From: Rhodobacteraceae bacterium HIMB11
GTDB lineage: Bacteria > Pseudomonadota > Alphaproteobacteria > Rhodobacterales > Rhodobacteraceae
Direction of reading: 5' to 3'
Assembly (NCBI GenBank): GCA_000472185.1
Contig: AVDB01000006.1
Span: 186,001 to 250,000 of the forward strand
DNA: 64,000 nt
Shown: one piece after another, positions 33,827 to 43,618 of the stretch
Position numbering within the stretch: the stretch's first letter is position 1
Layout: every line of letters begins with the position of its first letter
Notes under the pieces: generated by a model
Database searches by the model: none
The model's input: only the letters and a program-made list of their open reading frames with translations
Told to the model about the DNA's origin: nothing
Position numbers and translations under genes: made by a program

Positions 33827-34973
33827 GGTATTTTAACGCGCTTTGCGCACCACCTGATTGATGCGGCACGCCTGCCCTTATCATGCCCATTTCCACCCCG
33901 CTTAGCGTTCCCATCAACATCAAATCGTTGAAATCGCCCAAATGACCGATGCGGAAAATTTTATCGGCAACTTTGTTCAATCCCGTTCCAAGGGACATAT
34001 CAAACCCATCCAATATTTCAGCGCGCAGTGCATCGCCCCCCTGCCCATTTGGCATTAAAACAGCCGTCAGGCCGTTTGATCGTTCGTCTGGGTTTACTGC
34101 CAAAATTTCTAACCCCCATGCCTCAACCGCTGCGCGGGTCGCGGATGCGTGGCGTGCATGACGTGCAAATACCTGCTCCAAGCCCTCTTCTGCCAACATA
34201 TCCAAGGCCTCTCGCAATCCATAAAGAAGGGTTGTGGCAGGCGTATATGGAAAATAACCCGCGTCATTCGGTGTCATCATATCGCGCCAATCCCAGTATG
34301 AACGGCGATCCCCACCCGCCTGACATGCGGCCCATGCTTTTTCTGAAATGGCATTGAAGGATAAACCAGGGGGCAGCATCAATCCCTTTTGCGATCCCGC
34401 AACGACAACATCAACGCCCCATGCGTCTGTTTTAAAATCAATAGAGCCAAGGGATGAAATCGTATCCACCATCAAAAGCGCGGGATGCGACGCGCCATCA
34501 ATTGCGCCGCGGACGGCACCGATATCGGATGTAATGCCCGTTGCTGTGTCGTTATGAACAACGCAGACCGCCTTAATCTTATGATCCGTGTCTTTGGCCA
34601 GTGCATCGGCAATTAAATTTGCATCAACACCCCGTCGCCAATCCCCCGCGATAAAGATGGGATCATACCCCAGTTTGGTCGCCATGTTTTTCCACAATGT
34701 CGAAAACTGACCCGTTTCATACATCAACACCTGATCACCAGGTTCAAGGACATTGACCAAGGCGGCCTCCCACGCGCCCGTGCCCGAGGCGGGATAGATG
34801 ACAACGCGGCCTTCTGTTTGAAAAACGGGTTTCAAATCACGCAATAATCCTAGGCCCAATTCCGCGAACTCTGGACCACGATGGTCAATGACCGACCGAT
34901 GCATCGCACGCAGGATGCGTTCAGGTGTATTGGTGGGTCCGGGGATTTGAAGAAAGTGACGTCCTGATCTCAT
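33807..34973 (-). CDS. class V aminotransferase (alanine/serine-glyoxylate type)
   Basis: This 388-residue PLP enzyme of the alanine/serine/aspartate-glyoxylate aminotransferase group starts FLQIPGPTNTPERILRAM, with DHRGPEF and YPASGTGAWEAALVN following. The PLP lysine lies in VVVAGSQKGLMLPPGL. It is closely related to the BhcA gene at 45853. It should move an amino group onto glyoxylate or a similar oxoacid. The ATG at 34973 is taken; a GTG at 34997 is possible. It is divergent from the FAD/Fe-S oxidase (46-70 bases apart), fitting a route from a 2-hydroxyacid to an oxoacid to an amino acid. Confidence 0.85.
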   Translation of the reverse strand: MRSGRHFLQIPGPTNTPERILRAMHRSVIDHRGPEFAELGLGLLRDLKPVFQTEGRVVIYPASGTGAWEAALVNVLEPGDQVLMYETGQFSTLWKNMATKLGYDPIFIAGDWRRGVDANLIADALAKDTDHKIKAVCVVHNDTATGITSDIGAVRGAIDGASHPALLMVDTISSLGSIDFKTDAWGVDVVVAGSQKGLMLPPGLSFNAISEKAWAACQAGGDRRSYWDWRDMMTPNDAGYFPYTPATTLLYGLREALDMLAEEGLEQVFARHARHASATRAAVEAWGLEILAVNPDERSNGLTAVLMPNGQGGDALRAEILDGFDMSLGTGLNKVADKIFRIGHLGDFNDLMLMGTLSGVEMGMIRAGVPHQSGGAQSALKYLADHRV

Positions 34974-35043
34974 ACTGTTAACCGAAAAAAGTTGCACTAC
35001 ACTCTTACAAAGGTGAATGTGATGACAGGAAAGGTCAAGTGAA

Positions 35044-37857
35044 ATGGCAGACTATGATCGTTTGAAAAAACAAATCGAAGGCGACATTCTGAAATCCTCT
35101 TTTGATCGCGGTCGTTATGCGACAGATGCCTCGATCTATCAAATCATGCCACAGGCGGTCATGGTCCCAAAAACATGGCAGGATGTGGAAGCCGCGTTGG
35201 ATTTTGCCAAGGCTGAGGGCATTTCACTTTTGCCTCGTGGTGGGGGCACATCGCAATCAGGGCAAACGGTAAATGATGCCTTGGTCATTGATTTCACGAA
35301 ACATTTGAACACCATTCTGGACTATGACGCAGATGCAGGAACAGCCACGGTGCAACCTGGGTTGGTTTTGGATAATCTAAATCGCCGTTTAAAATCAGAT
35401 GGATGGTGGTATCCCGTTGATGTGTCAACGGCATCCCGCGCGACACTTGGGGGGATGGCGGCGAACAATTCCTGTGGGTCACGTTCAATCCGATATGGCA
35501 AGATGCAGGACAATGTGCGCGCCCTAACCGCGATGACCGTGGATGGCACGACACGGCGGTTTGAATATGCCGACACAACGCAAGCATTGGATGCGGATAT
35601 GCGTGCGCTTGCCCTGCAGGAACAGGATGAAATCACCACCCGTTTCCCCAAGGTACAGCGGCGTGTTGGGGGATATAACATTGACGCTCTGTTGGGCGAT
35701 GCGCCCCACATTGGCCACCTGCTGGTCGGGTCCGAAGGGACGCTGGCCCTTACGAAAAGCATTGATTTGAAACTGTCCCCAGTACTGGGGACAAAAACAT
35801 TGGGCGTGTGTCATTTCCCCACATTTTATGCCGCAATGGATGCTGCCCAACATATCGTGAAACTGGGTCCTGTTGCCGTTGAATTGGTCGATCACAACAT
35901 GATCCAATTGGGCCGCGATATCCCACAATTCCGACCAGTGGTTGAAAGTTTCGTCCAAGGCAATCCAGCCGCCCTTCTCTTGGTCGAATTTGCGGAAACG
36001 CCAGAGGAAAACAAAAAGCGCCTCAATGCGCTGGTCGAATTGATGGGGGACCTCGGCTTTTCATGGACGGACACAAACAAAGCCACAGGAGGTGTGTTCA
36101 AGGTTGAGGATCCAGCGTTCCAAGCGCGCATTTGGGGCGTGCGCACACAAGGCCTGAACATCATGATGTCCATGCGCAGTGAAGGAAAGCCCGTGTCCTT
36201 TGTCGAGGATTGCGCCGTTCCGTTGGAACATCTGGCCGATTTCACCAGTCAGCTGACAGATGTCTTTCACAAACACGGAACGGACGGCACGTGGTATGCC
36301 CATGCCTCTGTCGGGTTGTTACATGTGCGGCCTGTTTTGAACCTAAGGCAGGATTTGGGATTACGCCAAATGCGGGCCATCGCGGAAGAGGCCTTTGATC
36401 TGGTCGCCAAATTCAAAGGTTCGCATTCAGGTGAACATGGGGACGGGATCGTGCGTTCCGAATTTCACGAACGGATGTACGGGTCCAAAATGATCCGCAT
36501 TTTTGAAACGGTCAAAGATCGCTTTGATCCTGATGCGGTGTTGAACCCTGGCAAAATCACGCGATCGCCCAAAATGGACGAACGCTCCATTACCCGTTGG
36601 CCCGAAAATTACGCCCCACAGACGCCTGATACTGTGTTTGATTGGACTGCATGGCCCGGCGGTTTGGCGGGTGCGGTAGAAATGTGTAACAACAATGGGG
36701 CCTGCCGCAAAAGCGTTGGCGGTGTGATGTGCCCATCCTTCCGCGTCACAGGTGCGGAAAAGGATTTGACGCGGGGACGCGCCAATGTGTTGCGTTTGGC
36801 GTTAACGGGCCAATTGGGGGAGGATGCCTTTGCATCCGATGATATGGCAGATGCCATGGCGCTGTGCGTGGGGTGCAAGGCGTGTAAATCCGAATGCCCC
36901 ATGTCCATCGACATGGCCAAAATGAAGACCGAGGTGCAGGCCGCACGCGCCGCAAAACACGGTATTGCGATGCGCGAAAAACTGATCGCGGCCCTGCCCC
37001 GCATGGCGCCGATTGCCTCTGCCTTTTCGCCTATTTCAAACCTTGCCCTAAAATTTGGCCATCTGTTTGGATTTGATAAAACCCGTCGCCTACCCAATTT
37101 TCAAAAACCCTATTCGGGGCCTGAAACGGGGGAAGTGTTGTTATTCGCGGATACATTCAACCGTCATTTTGATCCGGAAACATTGCATGCTGCGGAACGC
37201 GTCATTGCGGCCACGGGAAAAACAGTTGGTGTTATGTCGGCCCCTGGTCGCCCCCTGTGCTGTGGACGCACCTACCTTAGCGCGGGTCAGACCGATCGCG
37301 CGAAACAGGAATTACAACGCACCACTGATGCGTTTCGGGCTGCACTGGATGCAGGAGAAACAATCGTGGGATTGGAACCATCCTGTACCCTAATGTTCCG
37401 TGATGAGGCGGTGAACCTGATCCCAGAGTGGAGCGAAGAACACGGCGCACAAATCCTGACGTTTGCCGAATATATTATGCAAAACCCACCCGCAGGATTG
37501 GATATGTCAGGGCTGGATGTCTTGGTGCATGGGCACTGCCATCAAAAGGCGATGGGTGTCGCCCAGCACACTGTTAATGCGATTAAAAATGTGCTGGGTG
37601 CCAATGCACAGATGATCGACAGTTCCTGTTGTGGAATGGCAGGATCGTTTGGGTATCAGGCGGAAACGGCCGAGGTCTCACGCCAAATAGCCGAATTATC
37701 ACTGGCCCCAACAGTACGTGCAGCGCCCAAGGATACAGTTGTTTTAGCAGATGGATTTTCCTGTCGCTGTCAGATCAAGGATGTGACAGAGCGCAAGGCG
37801 ATGAACCTTGCTCTTCTTATGGATAAGGCACTTCAGGATCATGGCGCAAATCATTGA
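35044..37857 (+). CDS. fused FAD-linked oxidase / Fe-S protein (glycolate oxidase GlcD-GlcF-like)
   Basis: This 937-residue protein joins a PCMH FAD domain (LLPRGGGTSQSGQTVND near residue 62; VGSEGTLALTKSIDL) and its oxidase C-terminal domain (HSGEHGDGIVRSEF) to an iron-sulfur part. That part has EMCNNNGACRK...MCPSF and CVGCKACKSECP near residue 620, then two CCG domains (PLCCGRTYLS, SSCCGMAGSFG). It is a membrane-associated 2-hydroxyacid dehydrogenase feeding quinone. Glycolate, D-lactate, 2-hydroxyglutarate and sulfolactate are all known substrates of such proteins; the beta-hydroxyaspartate genes nearby favour glycolate, the TauE neighbours sulfolactate. Confidence 0.88.
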   Translation: MADYDRLKKQIEGDILKSSFDRGRYATDASIYQIMPQAVMVPKTWQDVEAALDFAKAEGISLLPRGGGTSQSGQTVNDALVIDFTKHLNTILDYDADAGTATVQPGLVLDNLNRRLKSDGWWYPVDVSTASRATLGGMAANNSCGSRSIRYGKMQDNVRALTAMTVDGTTRRFEYADTTQALDADMRALALQEQDEITTRFPKVQRRVGGYNIDALLGDAPHIGHLLVGSEGTLALTKSIDLKLSPVLGTKTLGVCHFPTFYAAMDAAQHIVKLGPVAVELVDHNMIQLGRDIPQFRPVVESFVQGNPAALLLVEFAETPEENKKRLNALVELMGDLGFSWTDTNKATGGVFKVEDPAFQARIWGVRTQGLNIMMSMRSEGKPVSFVEDCAVPLEHLADFTSQLTDVFHKHGTDGTWYAHASVGLLHVRPVLNLRQDLGLRQMRAIAEEAFDLVAKFKGSHSGEHGDGIVRSEFHERMYGSKMIRIFETVKDRFDPDAVLNPGKITRSPKMDERSITRWPENYAPQTPDTVFDWTAWPGGLAGAVEMCNNNGACRKSVGGVMCPSFRVTGAEKDLTRGRANVLRLALTGQLGEDAFASDDMADAMALCVGCKACKSECPMSIDMAKMKTEVQAARAAKHGIAMREKLIAALPRMAPIASAFSPISNLALKFGHLFGFDKTRRLPNFQKPYSGPETGEVLLFADTFNRHFDPETLHAAERVIAATGKTVGVMSAPGRPLCCGRTYLSAGQTDRAKQELQRTTDAFRAALDAGETIVGLEPSCTLMFRDEAVNLIPEWSEEHGAQILTFAEYIMQNPPAGLDMSGLDVLVHGHCHQKAMGVAQHTVNAIKNVLGANAQMIDSSCCGMAGSFGYQAETAEVSRQIAELSLAPTVRAAPKDTVVLADGFSCRCQIKDVTERKAMNLALLMDKALQDHGANH

Positions 37858-38605
37858 TTTAATATCTAATTTTGACCCAATGCAAACGCTGACATTAATC
37901 GGGATATTTTTGTTTGCAGCCATTGTAAAAGGGTTTCTTGGTATTGGTTTGCCTGCCGCCTCAATGGCGTTCCTAACGCTTGTTATGCCCCCTACAGAGG
38001 CGATACCACTGTTGTGGTTGTCAATCTTGGCCACCAACGCACTTCAATTTGCCCATGCCCCCAATAAATTGGACATTGCAAGAGAGTATTGGCTGTTTGC
38101 CTTGGCGATTATGGTGTCGATTTTCGTCACCTCAATGTACATCACCTCCTATCCCACTGCTTTGCTGACAGTGGCGATTGGCATTGCTATGGTGTTGTTT
38201 TCCTTAAACCTGTTGTTTGGGATCAAACTGAACATCGGCCCAGGGCGCGGATGGCATTTGGGCTTTGGCGTTTTATCGGGTGTGCTGGGCGGGATCAGTT
38301 CGATCTGGTCCCCAACGGTTGCCATGTATTTGGTTGCCCGTGATGTCAGCAAGGAACGTTTTATCGGGGCCACAGGGTTCCTGTTTTTGGCAGGTGTTTT
38401 GCCACTGGGCGCGGGTCAATTGGTGGCAGGTATCCTAACAGGCCCCGCATTCATTAAATCCAGTCTTGCGTTGGTTGTCGTGCTGATCGGATTTCATATT
38501 GGTGAAATGCTGCGCCACCGTGTTAGCCAAGAGTTATTTCGCAAGGCCGTTTTGGTGGCCTTCTTTTTCATGGGCCTACGCCTGATCATCAATGGTCTGA
38601 CTTAG
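37841..38605 (+). CDS. TauE/SafE family sulfite/organic anion exporter (copy 2)
   Basis: This 254-residue polytopic protein has TauE/SafE repeats GIFLFAAIVKGFLGIGLPAASMAF and FGVLSGVLGGISSIWSPTVAMYL. The ATG at 37841 lies inside the last codons of the oxidase gene, so the two are translationally coupled. That makes it likely to export a product of that pathway, for example sulfite. It converges on the acyl-CoA ligase gene with a 4-base overlap. The exported ion is inferred from family only. Confidence 0.83.
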   Translation: MAQIIDLISNFDPMQTLTLIGIFLFAAIVKGFLGIGLPAASMAFLTLVMPPTEAIPLLWLSILATNALQFAHAPNKLDIAREYWLFALAIMVSIFVTSMYITSYPTALLTVAIGIAMVLFSLNLLFGIKLNIGPGRGWHLGFGVLSGVLGGISSIWSPTVAMYLVARDVSKERFIGATGFLFLAGVLPLGAGQLVAGILTGPAFIKSSLALVVVLIGFHIGEMLRHRVSQELFRKAVLVAFFFMGLRLIINGLT

Positions 38606-40092
38606 GCACCATAAAGCATTTCGTTTAAATAAAGACGTTGGATTTTGCCCGATGGTCCTTTGGGCAATTCAGGCAAAATATGCACCTTTTCAGGTGATTT
38701 AAACGCACCTACTTTGGCCTCACACAACGCGCGTAATTCGTCTGCTGTGGCATTTGATGTTTCGCCCAACCGCACGGCTGCCTCAACCCTTTCGCCGTAT
38801 TGCGGACAGGGTCGCGCGAACGCAGCTGCCTCAACCACATCGGGGTGTTCATATAGAACCTCATCGATTTCACGCGGCGCGATATTTTCACCGCCCTTGA
38901 TGATCAACTCCTTCAACCGCCCTGTGACAAAGACATATCCATCCGCGTCCATGCGCCCCAAATCCCCAGTGCGCAGCCAATCGCCGTGGAATGTCGCCGC
39001 CGTGGCATCGGGATTGCGCAGGTATTCTTTCATCACATTGGGGCCTTGGATTTGAATTTCGCCCTCAGTACCGCGGGCGCATTCAGTACCATCCCCATCC
39101 GCAATCCGCGCCTGATTGCTGATCGCTTTGCCCGCAGATCCGATTTTGTGCAGGCTGGGATCCAAAGGATTGACCAAACATTGCGCGGCCGTTTCGGTCA
39201 GGCCCAAAGATTCCACAATGGCCAAACCAAAGCGATCCTGAAACGCGCGCTGCGTTTCCACCGCCAAGGCAGATGAGGCTGAGCGCGCAAAGCGCAAGCG
39301 TGATTTCAACTCTGCATTCGGTTCTGCCGCGCCGTGTAATAGGTGGCTGATGATCGTCGGAACCACGGAAAACCATGTGATCCCGCCATCTGCCGCCTGC
39401 TGCCAAAATTTGCTGGCCGAAAATCGTGAAACCATGGCCAATGATCCGCCTGACACCAAACTGCCCATGACAGAGACGCATAGACCGTTGATATGATAGA
39501 ATGGCAAAACCCCCATTCCGCGATCGTTTTCCGATAACTCATGCGCCACGCTGACGGTCCATCCGCCTGCCAATAGACTGGATTGCGTATGCACAACACC
39601 CTTGGGCCGCCCCGTGGTGCCAGAGGTATACATAAGCAATGCATCATCGTCTGATGAAACAGAATGCAGCTCTGCTTGCTGATCCGTTGACACATACAGG
39701 TTCAGGCGTTCAGGTTTGACCTGATTGAACACATCCAATTGCGTTTCATGAACGAAAGCCACCCGCGCCTCAGAATGATCCATGGCATAGCCAAGCGCAT
39801 CTGGACCCGCGGCCAAATTCAACATTGTTACGCGAAACCCGCCGTATAGTGCGGAAAACAGCGCCTTTACCCCGTCATAGCCGTTGGGATACATCACCGC
39901 GATGCTTTCGCCCTTGGCGATGCCTTGGGCTGTCAGGTCACCCGCAACCATTGTACAGAGGTCGCGCAGTTCGGGCCATGTTAGGGTTTCGCCCGTTTCG
40001 GGAAAAACAAAGGCCGTGCCACCGCGCTCAGCCCGCGCATCAATCCAATCTCGCAGCGTTCCTTGGGGCGGTGTCGTTGCATCAAATCTCAT
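38602..40092 (-). CDS. AMP-forming acyl-CoA ligase (SauT-like candidate)
   Basis: This 496-residue ANL-family ligase has the P-loop LLMYTSGTTGRPKGVVHT (near residue 150), then YHINGLCVSVMGSLV, ESLGLTETAAQCLVNP, TGDLGRMDADGYVFVTGRLKELI and the catalytic Lys in LPKGPSGKIQRLYLNE. Its start overlaps the stop of the acylating aldehyde dehydrogenase (ATGA). A ligase plus acylating dehydrogenase is the arrangement of SauT-SauS, which turns sulfoacetate into sulfoacetyl-CoA and then sulfoacetaldehyde. Glycolate or another short acid is the alternative. Family certain, substrate inferred. Confidence 0.82.
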   Translation of the reverse strand: MRFDATTPPQGTLRDWIDARAERGGTAFVFPETGETLTWPELRDLCTMVAGDLTAQGIAKGESIAVMYPNGYDGVKALFSALYGGFRVTMLNLAAGPDALGYAMDHSEARVAFVHETQLDVFNQVKPERLNLYVSTDQQAELHSVSSDDDALLMYTSGTTGRPKGVVHTQSSLLAGGWTVSVAHELSENDRGMGVLPFYHINGLCVSVMGSLVSGGSLAMVSRFSASKFWQQAADGGITWFSVVPTIISHLLHGAAEPNAELKSRLRFARSASSALAVETQRAFQDRFGLAIVESLGLTETAAQCLVNPLDPSLHKIGSAGKAISNQARIADGDGTECARGTEGEIQIQGPNVMKEYLRNPDATAATFHGDWLRTGDLGRMDADGYVFVTGRLKELIIKGGENIAPREIDEVLYEHPDVVEAAAFARPCPQYGERVEAAVRLGETSNATADELRALCEAKVGAFKSPEKVHILPELPKGPSGKIQRLYLNEMLYGA

Positions 40093-41474
40093 TTCCCAGC
40101 AAGGCTCCAATACCCGTCAAAAATGTCTTCTACTTTGGGTTCTCGAGATGGAATTTCACGAATGATTTTCGTGGATTGCAGGAAATGGCGGTAATTCACA
40201 TTTTCATTCACTGAATTGCCCCCCCATGTGCCACAGCCCATCGATAGGGAAAACGGCATGCCATTGGTAAACGATCCACCTGTGGCAAAGGTATGCGCCT
40301 GATTAACAATAATCCGACTGGTTGGAATTGCCGTTGCCAGCGCGTGCGCACGAGCATCTAATGCCGAATGCATACCCACCGAATGCCCCGCGCCCTGATA
40401 CATTTGAATCCTGCGTGCAACATCCACAGCCGCATCAAAATCAGAGGCACGATAAAGCGCTAAAACACGGCTCAGCTTTTCTCCTGACAGGGGATGATCG
40501 GGGCCAATGCCCGACGTCGGCACAACCAAAAATTCGGTTCCCGCGTCCACATCCACATCAAGGGCTGCAATCATTTTATCTGCATCTTGCGCAATAACCG
40601 AACGGTTCAAATGTCCATCGGGCCAAAGTTTGGAAATCAAGGCCGCCTCATCCGCATAAAATGCGCCCCCTGCCCGTGCGAGTGCAGCGATGAAATCATC
40701 ATAAACCGCATCCACCACGACAGCGGAATTTTCCGAGCTGCAGGATGTGGCATTGTCAAAGCATTTAGAGGCACGGATTTTTTCTGCAGCGGCGTCCAAA
40801 TCCGCGGTTTCATCCACAATCACCGTCACGTTTCCCGCGCCCACGGCAACCGCAGGGGTGCCCGTGGTTTGTGCGCGATGCACGTTATTTTGGCTGCCCG
40901 TGCAGACGATCATGTCACATTGATCCATCAATGTTTGCGTCTTGTCCTTAGACCCCGGTGCAGGGATCATTTGCACCAACGCAGTATCCTCGCCAATTTT
41001 GGCAAATTCTGCATGGATGTAGTCCAACAACACTTCGCAACAGGCAACGCCCTTGGGCGATGGGGCCACAACAATCGAATTGCCGCATTTTAGGGCGTTG
41101 ATGATGTTGTTTGCAGGTGTCGCCGCAGGATTTGTTGAGGGCACGATTGCGCCCACAACCCCCTTGGGACGGGCAATTTCCGTGATCCCCGTTTTCGGAT
41201 CATCCGACATCACGCCAAAGGTCACGGCGTGTTGAATATCCTGCATCAGGCCCAGTGTTTTACGGTGGTTTTTGATGATCTTATCAGGGACGTTCCCCAA
41301 TCCCGTTGTTTCCACTGCCAATTCTGCCAATCGTTGATTTCGGGCAGGCTCCATAATCGCCCATGCGGCCGCTTGTGCTGCGCGATCATACCGTTCTTGC
41401 GAACCATTTTTTTCGTACTCTGCCTGCGCGGTGCGTGCACGCGCGACGATTTCCTGAACGCCAGTGTCTGTCAT
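40089..41474 (-). CDS. CoA-acylating aldehyde dehydrogenase (SauS-like candidate)
   Basis: This 461-residue protein resembles the N-terminal half of AdhE and other acylating aldehyde dehydrogenases. It has GVVGAIVPSTNPAATPANNI near residue 100, CTGSQNNVHRA, and the catalytic Cys in FDNATSCSSENSAVV near residue 240. GGSFTNGMPFSLSMGCGTWG lies near the end. It reduces an acyl-CoA to its aldehyde or the reverse. Resemblance to sulfoacetaldehyde dehydrogenase (acylating), the ligase partner and TauE genes suggest sulfoacetyl-CoA. The ATG at 41474 follows a CGGAG box and lies 32 bases after tctA. Confidence 0.85.
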   Translation of the reverse strand: MTDTGVQEIVARARTAQAEYEKNGSQERYDRAAQAAAWAIMEPARNQRLAELAVETTGLGNVPDKIIKNHRKTLGLMQDIQHAVTFGVMSDDPKTGITEIARPKGVVGAIVPSTNPAATPANNIINALKCGNSIVVAPSPKGVACCEVLLDYIHAEFAKIGEDTALVQMIPAPGSKDKTQTLMDQCDMIVCTGSQNNVHRAQTTGTPAVAVGAGNVTVIVDETADLDAAAEKIRASKCFDNATSCSSENSAVVVDAVYDDFIAALARAGGAFYADEAALISKLWPDGHLNRSVIAQDADKMIAALDVDVDAGTEFLVVPTSGIGPDHPLSGEKLSRVLALYRASDFDAAVDVARRIQMYQGAGHSVGMHSALDARAHALATAIPTSRIIVNQAHTFATGGSFTNGMPFSLSMGCGTWGGNSVNENVNYRHFLQSTKIIREIPSREPKVEDIFDGYWSLAGK

Positions 41475-41505
41475 TCCATAAACTCCGTTTCGGGTTGCCC
41501 CAGCC

Positions 41506-42996
41506 TTATGCGCTTGTCTTGGTTGAGGTAAACGCGCGGTACATGTTTGATGCAAGCGTAATCACACCTGCCGCGATCAAAATTGCACAAATCGGGCGTG
41601 AAAAGTACGTGCCCAAATCATAGTGCACCATCTGCATACCTTGGGCGAAATTTTGTTCGCCAATTTTGCCAAGGATCAAACCCAACACAATCGCAGGGAT
41701 CGAAAATCCTGAACGGCGCAGCAGATACCCAATGATTCCCGCCAAAAACATCACCATCACATCCAAAACCAATCCGCGACCAATATAGGCCCCTGTTGTG
41801 GCCAACATCAAAATCAGTGGCGCCAAGAATTGGAATGGGATTTTCAGTAGGTTCAAAATGGTTTTCGTTTCCAAAACGCCGATGATCAGGATCGACAAAT
41901 TGGCATAGAACATTGCCGCGAACACAATCCAAATCAGATCAGGCGATAGCATGAATACCAAGGGACCCGGTTGCAGATCGTGCATCTGGAACACGGCAAC
42001 CATCATCGCGGTCAATGCGCCCCCAGGCAGACCCAATGCCAAGAGTGGGATCATCGCTGCCCCCGTTGCCGCATTGTTTGCGGTCTCTGCGGAAATCACA
42101 CCCTCAAGCTTGCCTTTGCCGAATTCTTCACGGTTTTTGGACCACCGCACAGCTTCGCCATAACTCATGAACGCAGCCAATGTGGCGCCAATACCCGGCA
42201 GGATGCCGCAGAAAAATCCAACCAATATGGAACGCAGGACAGCAATTTTATGCATCCACAATTCAATAAAGGACGGAAATGTCATGCTGACCTTGGGGGC
42301 CTGATATTTGCCGCTGGCTTTCTTTTCTGCCTGAACAAAAATTTCAGAAACGGCAAAGAACCCCAAAATTGCGGGGATAAACGCAATGCCCGCGGCCAAG
42401 TCTGTCATGCCGAAATTGTAACGATTGATGCCACCCACGGGATCTTGGCCAATCGTTGCGATCAACAAACCGATCAGGACCGACATCCAGCCTTTCCAAA
42501 TGGTGCGCGCGCCAACAGAGGAGGCAACCACAAGACCAAAGAACACAAGCGCAAAGATTTCGGGCGGGCCAATATTGCGGATCGCCCAATTTGCCAATGG
42601 CTCGGTTGCGGCCATCATGACAAGGGCCGATGCAATCCCGCCAATGGCCGAACATAAAACGGCAGCGCCAACGGCCTTCCCTGATTGACCCTTTTGCGTC
42701 ATGGGGTAGCCGTCGAACGCAGTCGGGGCATTTTCGGCCGATCCTGGGATATTGAACAAAATGGCGGTGATCGCACCGCCATAGGTGCCAGTACAGTAGA
42801 TGACCGCGAATAACATAACACCCTGCGCAGGTTCCAAACCCGCGGTAAAGGGCAACAAAATTGCGGCCAATGTCAGCATGCTGACCCCGGGGATTGCCCC
42901 GAACAACATGCCACCCACGACACCAAACACAAAGATACCTATCGTAAAAGGGTCACCAAAAAGAGCTGCGGAACCCGCTAAGAAATTCTCGATCAT
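41506..42996 (-). CDS. tctA: TTT transporter large permease (TctA family), second system
   Basis: This 496-residue polytopic permease has the duplicated TctA signatures: FGAIPGVSMLTLAAILLPF with GAITAILFNIPGSAENAPT in the first half, and GILPGIGATLAAFMSYGEA with SAETANNAATGAAMIPLL in the second. It lies between tctB (6 bases) and the acylating aldehyde dehydrogenase on the minus strand. The transported ligand is therefore probably the substrate of the downstream ligase, for example sulfoacetate or another small carboxylate. Confidence 0.93.
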   Translation of the reverse strand: MIENFLAGSAALFGDPFTIGIFVFGVVGGMLFGAIPGVSMLTLAAILLPFTAGLEPAQGVMLFAVIYCTGTYGGAITAILFNIPGSAENAPTAFDGYPMTQKGQSGKAVGAAVLCSAIGGIASALVMMAATEPLANWAIRNIGPPEIFALVFFGLVVASSVGARTIWKGWMSVLIGLLIATIGQDPVGGINRYNFGMTDLAAGIAFIPAILGFFAVSEIFVQAEKKASGKYQAPKVSMTFPSFIELWMHKIAVLRSILVGFFCGILPGIGATLAAFMSYGEAVRWSKNREEFGKGKLEGVISAETANNAATGAAMIPLLALGLPGGALTAMMVAVFQMHDLQPGPLVFMLSPDLIWIVFAAMFYANLSILIIGVLETKTILNLLKIPFQFLAPLILMLATTGAYIGRGLVLDVMVMFLAGIIGYLLRRSGFSIPAIVLGLILGKIGEQNFAQGMQMVHYDLGTYFSRPICAILIAAGVITLASNMYRAFTSTKTSA

Positions 42997-43002
42997 CTTG
43001 CG

Positions 43003-43548
43003 TTAAATCCCTTGTAGTTTGGCATTTAGTTTCAGCACCCACGCGCTGAAATCATAGAAGGGTGATACATTCCCTTGGGGCAATGGGGCGTTCAAAATCA
43101 TCAGGAACAAACCGATGAACACGCAGTAAATGAACAGCGTCATGATCAAGATCGCCTTCCATCTGCGTTCGCCAAACAACCAAATTATTGCGGCAATAAA
43201 AAACGGTGCGCTGAAATATATCCCGACGGGTTTCAGAAGATAAGCGAACACGAAAGGTGTCAGCAGAACGGCAACCATTCGACGTACGGTTCCAGCCTCA
43301 CTAAAGTCGGCTTTGTCGTCTGTTTGTCCCAATGTCGCCTGTGTCGCGTTCCCGTGGCGATAATGGAACCAAAGGTTGCCAAGTGTTGCCAAGAGCAACA
43401 AAAAAATCACAACCCGCGGCCATGCAGTGGCCCCAAAGATATAGATTTCGATAGGTTGGTTAAATTCAAACGAAAAGGCGTAAAAAATGCCGACGATCAA
43501 GAAAAAGATCGCGGCCTCGATCAGATTACTGAGTGTTAGTCGTCCCAC
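43003..43548 (-). CDS. tctB: TTT transporter small membrane subunit (TctB family), second system
   Basis: This 181-residue protein has four hydrophobic helices (about residues 10-30, 40-60, 85-120, 125-150), as in TctB. The GTG at 43548 is preferred, with GGGAA 7 bases upstream. An in-frame ATG at 43587 would lie inside the strong hairpin that separates this gene from tctC. It is read with tctA, 6 bases away. Confidence 0.82.
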   Translation of the reverse strand: MGRLTLSNLIEAAIFFLIVGIFYAFSFEFNQPIEIYIFGATAWPRVVIFLLLLATLGNLWFHYRHGNATQATLGQTDDKADFSEAGTVRRMVAVLLTPFVFAYLLKPVGIYFSAPFFIAAIIWLFGERRWKAILIMTLFIYCVFIGLFLMILNAPLPQGNVSPFYDFSAWVLKLNAKLQGI

Positions 43549-43575
43549 AGTATATTCCCATGCTCGCAACCGAAA

Positions 43576-43599
43576 ACATGGCGCCAAAGGGCGCCATGT
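43576..43599 (-). terminator. strong intercistronic hairpin tctC-tctB (partial terminator)
   Basis: A perfect 10-bp stem (ACATGGCGCC / GGCGCCATGT, 4-nt loop) starts 20 bases after the tctC stop and on the coding strand is followed by TTTTC. It should stop part of the transcription and protect the tctC message, giving more binding protein than permease. Confidence 0.65.
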
Positions 43600-43618
43600 A
43601 ATGTTGATTATAGTTCGT

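Noticed and set aside
41971-42657. A 228-codon plus-strand frame inside the second tctA
   Set aside because: It is a shadow of a long membrane-protein gene whose motifs are clear on the other strand.
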